From contig JACKDC010000001.1 in assembly GCA_020633725.1 (NCBI GenBank), positions 124,001 through 188,000 on the forward strand: a DNA stretch of 64,000 bases. The letters are read 5' to 3'. The notes beneath the pieces were generated by a model. It did not search any database and was not told the DNA's origin. It worked only from the letters and a program-made list of their open reading frames with translations. Position 1 is the stretch's first letter; every line of letters starts with the position of its first letter. The translations under genes and the position numbers were made by a program. Below, piece after piece: positions 61,601 to 64,000 of this stretch. The DNA comes from Candidatus Latescibacterota bacterium (GTDB taxonomy: Bacteria > Krumholzibacteriota > Krumholzibacteriia > JACNKJ01).

Positions 61601-64000
61601 GGACTACTGGAACCCCGAGCTCAACGAGTACGACACCGAGGACCGCGAGGGCATCGGCGTCTTCGTCCAGGGCGAGGAGGACACGGGCCTCGATGGCGTC
61701 TTCGACATGGACGAGCCCCCCGATCCCGACAACCCCTACGGCGGCGCGGCGGACCCCGCCGGCGACGACTACGCGCCCGAACAGCAGGACGAGGACTTCG
61801 GCAGCTCGTACTTCCGCATCAACGGCACCGAGAGCAACCAGCGCCTGGACACCGAGGACCTCGACGGCGACGGCACCCTGGATCAGACCAACAGCTACTT
61901 CACGCTGACCGTGGACCTGAACGCCGTTCCCTTCACCGACATGGTGGAGGTCTACGCCGACGAGGGCGTGGCGCCGCCGGAGAACAACAAGGCCTGGCGA
62001 CTGTATCGCATCAACCTCGACGAGGCCCGCGTGGTGGGCGACGGCTTCCAGGCGCCCGACTGGAGCCGCATCAACTACTTCCGCTTCTGGGTGGACGGGC
62101 TGAACGCGCCCGGCCAGAACCCGGAGCGGCCGTCCAACCGGCTGGAGGTGGCGAGCATCAAGCTGGTGGGCAACCGCTGGAAGACCCACGGCATCCAGGA
62201 GCTGGCCACGGGCGTCACGCTGCCGCCCACGTCGCTCAGCGCGGGGGAGGACCTGCGCGTCGAGGTGATCAACAGCAAGGACAACGCGAACTTCAGCTGG
62301 CCCTTCGGCGAGCAGCTAGATCCGGACACGGGCCTGCCCGAGCGCGAGCAGGCGCTCAACGTCGTCTACGAGAACCTGCAGCCCGGCCACCAGGCGCTGA
62401 TCCGCAAGGACTACCAGAGCCTCAACCTGACCGGTTACCGCACGCTGACCTTCTACGTCCATCCGGATCAGGCGTCGGCCGACCACGATGTCTTCCTGCG
62501 CGCCGCCCAGGACAGCACGACCTACTACGAGTGGCGCTACCGTCCGCAGAGCCAGGGTTGGACCGAGGTGAACCTGGACCTGCAGGACTGGACCGACCTC
62601 AAGCTGATCAGCGACGCCGACACGGTGCGCACGGCCGGCGAGGACGCGGTCTTCCCGGGGCGCGACTACACGCTGACGCGCATCGGCAATCCGGATCTCA
62701 GCCGCATCCGCGCGTTCTTCTTCGGCATCGTCAACGACGAGGGCGCGCTGCCCCTGACCGGCGAGACCTGGGTGAACGACCTGAAGGTGAAGGAGGTCAA
62801 GCGCGCCACCGGCTACGCCGGCAAGGTGACCGGCTCGGTGAACATGGCCGGCGTGCTGAACATGGGCGTCAACTACCAGGAGCAGGACGCCGAGTTCCGC
62901 GGGTTGCGGGCCACCACCGGACAGGGCGCGCACACGCGCAACTGGAGCGTGAGCGCGTCGTCGGCGCTGGAGCACTTCGTCCCGCTGGGGGGCTACAAGC
63001 TGCCGATCAACGCCAGCTACGGCCGCGGCCTCAGCCTGCCCAAGTACCAGCTCAGCAGCGACGTCGAGCTCGATCGCCCGCATCAGGAAGAGCAGAAGAG
63101 CACGTCCATCAACCAGCGGGTGTCGGCCAGCCTGAGCCGCAGCCCCTCCACGCACCTGCTGGGCCGGCTGCTCTTCGACAAGATCAAGCTCTCGGGGTCC
63201 GTCACCCAGCGCCGCAGCAACACGCCGCTGCGCCTCGAGTTGCAGGAGCAGCTGGCCTACGGCGCGAGCTACGACACCCAGATCAAGGACCGGCGCCTGC
63301 CGATCTTCGGCCTCGGGCAACTGCGCTACCTGCCCGGAAGCCTGCGGCTCAAGTCCGACGTCACCCGCTCCCGCACGGAGAGCTGGAAGGCGAGCGGCCT
63401 GCGCTACACCCCGAACCCCTACATCAGCAGCGGCAAGCTGACCAACTCGGCGAATCTCAACTGGCCGCTCTTCGACTCCTTCAAGACGGACTTCGGCATC
63501 AACGACGCGCGCGACCTCGAGCACGAGGACCCCGACGCGCTGAAGCTCTTCGGCAAGTCGCTGAACATCGGCTACCAGACCAGCCAGGGCCAGACCCTGC
63601 GCATCGACTTCACGCTGCCCTACCTGCGTCGCTTCCGTCCCAAGTTCAGCTTCAACAGCAACTACAGCCAGAGCGCGCAGGCGGTGAACCTCGGCTCGAA
63701 CTCGGTGGCGGCGGGCAGCAAGAACCTGAACAACAGCAACGTGATTTCCACCACCTACAACTTCGAGGTGGGGAAGTGGTTCACGTGGATGGGCGGCGAG
63801 GGGCTCGAGGCGCTGCGCAAGGCCAAGGCGCCCGAGGAGACGCCGGGGCGCAGCGCCGGGCCGACCGGCGCGCCGCGCCACCAGCCGCAGCGCCTGCTGG
63901 TGCCGGTGGACCCCCTCCGCGGCCCCGACCCGCGCATGCGCCGGCGGAGCACGCGCCGCTTCATCGAGGACGAGCTCGAGGTCGCCGTGCCGGCCGCCGC
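58620..64000 (+). CDS. SprA/Sov-like giant outer-membrane protein (3' end outside window)
   Basis: One open frame of at least 1793 residues runs from the ATG at 58620 to the window edge. Residues about 20-41 form a signal peptide (LRALAVVLPLLLLLAGNARA). Characteristic SprA segments are VVELIEMGDTQLSLPSSG..GLFGVKMQ (about 285-325), AFDILEGSEVVTLDG and LKKGTDYRIDYFSGEVEL (about 675-710), PNPNVDNEAFVDDMEGAED (about 825-845), and ETWVNDLKVKEV (about 1382-1393). Repeated strand-rich stretches continue to the edge. SprA/Sov is the translocon of the type IX secretion system in Bacteroidota. Here it is a homologue; T9SS function is not shown. An alternative start is the ATG at 58680. Confidence 0.82.
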   Translation, partial: MTERARQPVANVRARLSGAAMLRALAVVLPLLLLLAGNARAELPPAPDQPPYSPYAQWYADRQHRLDGWIRGVGPAQWLPPVVDRHGREPYWVDELRVLPESGLVLWLRRPAVLDQMRPLSSGEDHYGRQLADEWPQAVQRDVLVWQDWFDREIAARRLALLREKAAQTARELKQEQARGSLIDINIPLNLPKSVERVVGRGEKSNITVTGRETITLSGETTRNSNFITDESGRGQPLFPRLEMKQELQVKLNGTVGEKVHVEVENNSLAQGADANRIRIRYEGDEDEVVELIEMGDTQLSLPSSGLISYSTQNKGLFGVKMQGHLGALDFTAIASKQEGEVSSKTFNNSGQDVRADSKRDTDYIANRFFFLDNPTDPDSFYRWIVEEKLQVFVSNGAAPSASSPDASRYYWGRAYTDLGGNGLADDLAGQSPELEAFKLLQENEYTWRVDPNGNFSILELNYPIAETDILAVSYTARDSANGDALRQVGDNTQGKITYFDSQADTLSLELIKPDPYRPDSPTWDYMLRNVYSLGGTEIDFASLEVSIERIGTSQDPAYPEGSNTPYLRFFGLDQYRGQLVEGFDPDGRIDWPRIDIAEGLLIFPYYRPFDPPEGLVCQWTQPVVGDCELLTDADLNPAIYETARETINRNPSLYSKYVIKYQSATVASRFNLNAFDILEGSEVVTLDGVPLKKGTDYRIDYFSGEVELLGDAAARLTPSSNLQVTYQFRPLVGGGQSSLVGFNGTYHLGEKNQIASSWLYESKYSGARRPRLGEESTRNVVGNVLANLSAEPEFLTSFANLLPRVDTDATSTVSLSSELAVSFPNPNVDNEAFVDDMEGAEDAVELGVNRVQWVRASEPVDAIRVVGGADILPTPAGRARGAYWFKPQGTTRREDFNLNLPEQEAQEVVDVLQLFVPVNLNAQQLGAYPALVETDGYNRAQGDSLWMGLMRGFSGQGLDLSEAQYLEVWVNDFQQQQLFRTGRLHFDMGAINEDYWNPELNEYDTEDREGIGVFVQGEEDTGLDGVFDMDEPPDPDNPYGGAADPAGDDYAPEQQDEDFGSSYFRINGTESNQRLDTEDLDGDGTLDQTNSYFTLTVDLNAVPFTDMVEVYADEGVAPPENNKAWRLYRINLDEARVVGDGFQAPDWSRINYFRFWVDGLNAPGQNPERPSNRLEVASIKLVGNRWKTHGIQELATGVTLPPTSLSAGEDLRVEVINSKDNANFSWPFGEQLDPDTGLPEREQALNVVYENLQPGHQALIRKDYQSLNLTGYRTLTFYVHPDQASADHDVFLRAAQDSTTYYEWRYRPQSQGWTEVNLDLQDWTDLKLISDADTVRTAGEDAVFPGRDYTLTRIGNPDLSRIRAFFFGIVNDEGALPLTGETWVNDLKVKEVKRATGYAGKVTGSVNMAGVLNMGVNYQEQDAEFRGLRATTGQGAHTRNWSVSASSALEHFVPLGGYKLPINASYGRGLSLPKYQLSSDVELDRPHQEEQKSTSINQRVSASLSRSPSTHLLGRLLFDKIKLSGSVTQRRSNTPLRLELQEQLAYGASYDTQIKDRRLPIFGLGQLRYLPGSLRLKSDVTRSRTESWKASGLRYTPNPYISSGKLTNSANLNWPLFDSFKTDFGINDARDLEHEDPDALKLFGKSLNIGYQTSQGQTLRIDFTLPYLRRFRPKFSFNSNYSQSAQAVNLGSNSVAAGSKNLNNSNVISTTYNFEVGKWFTWMGGEGLEALRKAKAPEETPGRSAGPTGAPRHQPQRLLVPVDPLRGPDPRMRRRSTRRFIEDELEVAVPAA

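Overview
The window is about 64 kb of a high-GC, gene-dense diderm bacterial chromosome with housekeeping and envelope genes and no sign of recent mobile DNA. I saw no rRNA, tRNA, CRISPR array, insertion sequence or phage genes. The combination of Kdo synthesis, LptB/C/F/G, an outer-membrane SprA-type protein, and an HPr kinase with HPr, enzyme I and mannose-family IIA/IIB proteins but no sugar permease points to a lineage in or near the FCB superphylum (Gemmatimonadota, Eisenbacteria or Krumholzibacteriota type). That placement is inference. Many genes start with GTG or TTG and overlap by 1 to 14 nt. Promoters are sigma70-like with 16 to 18 bp spacers, and two places match the sigma54 -24/-12 consensus.

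Layout. 1-5.3 kb (minus strand): a lipoprotein cut by the window edge, a POTRA/surface-antigen protein behind its own promoter and a strong terminator, prmA, and an unusual gene that joins a predicted outer-membrane barrel to an SppA-like domain lacking the catalytic residues. 5.5-15.5 kb (plus): an ArsR-DUF2087 regulator with a NUDIX hydrolase, tldD-tldE, a glycosyltransferase, an EcfT-like membrane protein, truA, transaldolase, an HtrA protease and purB. 15.6-17.3 kb: a small outer-membrane protein with a sigma54-type promoter, convergent with a canonical SppA. 17.4-24.4 kb: purL-purQ-tandem purS-purF, a small lipoprotein and a saccharopine-dehydrogenase-like protein. 24.4-30.3 kb: mpg, pcnB and a deoxynucleoside kinase (minus), trmB-truD-hypothetical (plus), proline dehydrogenase (minus). 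30.5-35.7 kb: an OmpR-type regulator, a calcium-repeat lipoprotein, rng, rplU, rpmA.

35.8-52.6 kb is one long plus-strand stretch: kdsB, pyrG, kdsA-kdsC-kdsD, lptC-lptB-rpoN, hpf, hprK, EIIA-Man, EIIB-Man, a GH57 enzyme, HPr, enzyme I, a phosphosugar isomerase and a sugar-1-phosphate nucleotidyltransferase. It couples Kdo/LPS production and export to sigma54 and to a PTS-like phosphorelay that appears regulatory. 52.6-58.3 kb: metK-ahcY, crcB-DUF190 and, on the minus strand, lptF-lptG. 58.6-64 kb: a very large SprA/Sov-like gene running off the right edge.

Points most worth following: the barrel-SppA pseudoprotease fusion; consensus sigma54 promoters ahead of lptC-lptB-rpoN and of an outer-membrane protein; a possible leader ORF overlapping a terminator before hpf; the permease-less PTS cluster with an embedded GH57 gene; the tandem PurS; and the SprA homologue.
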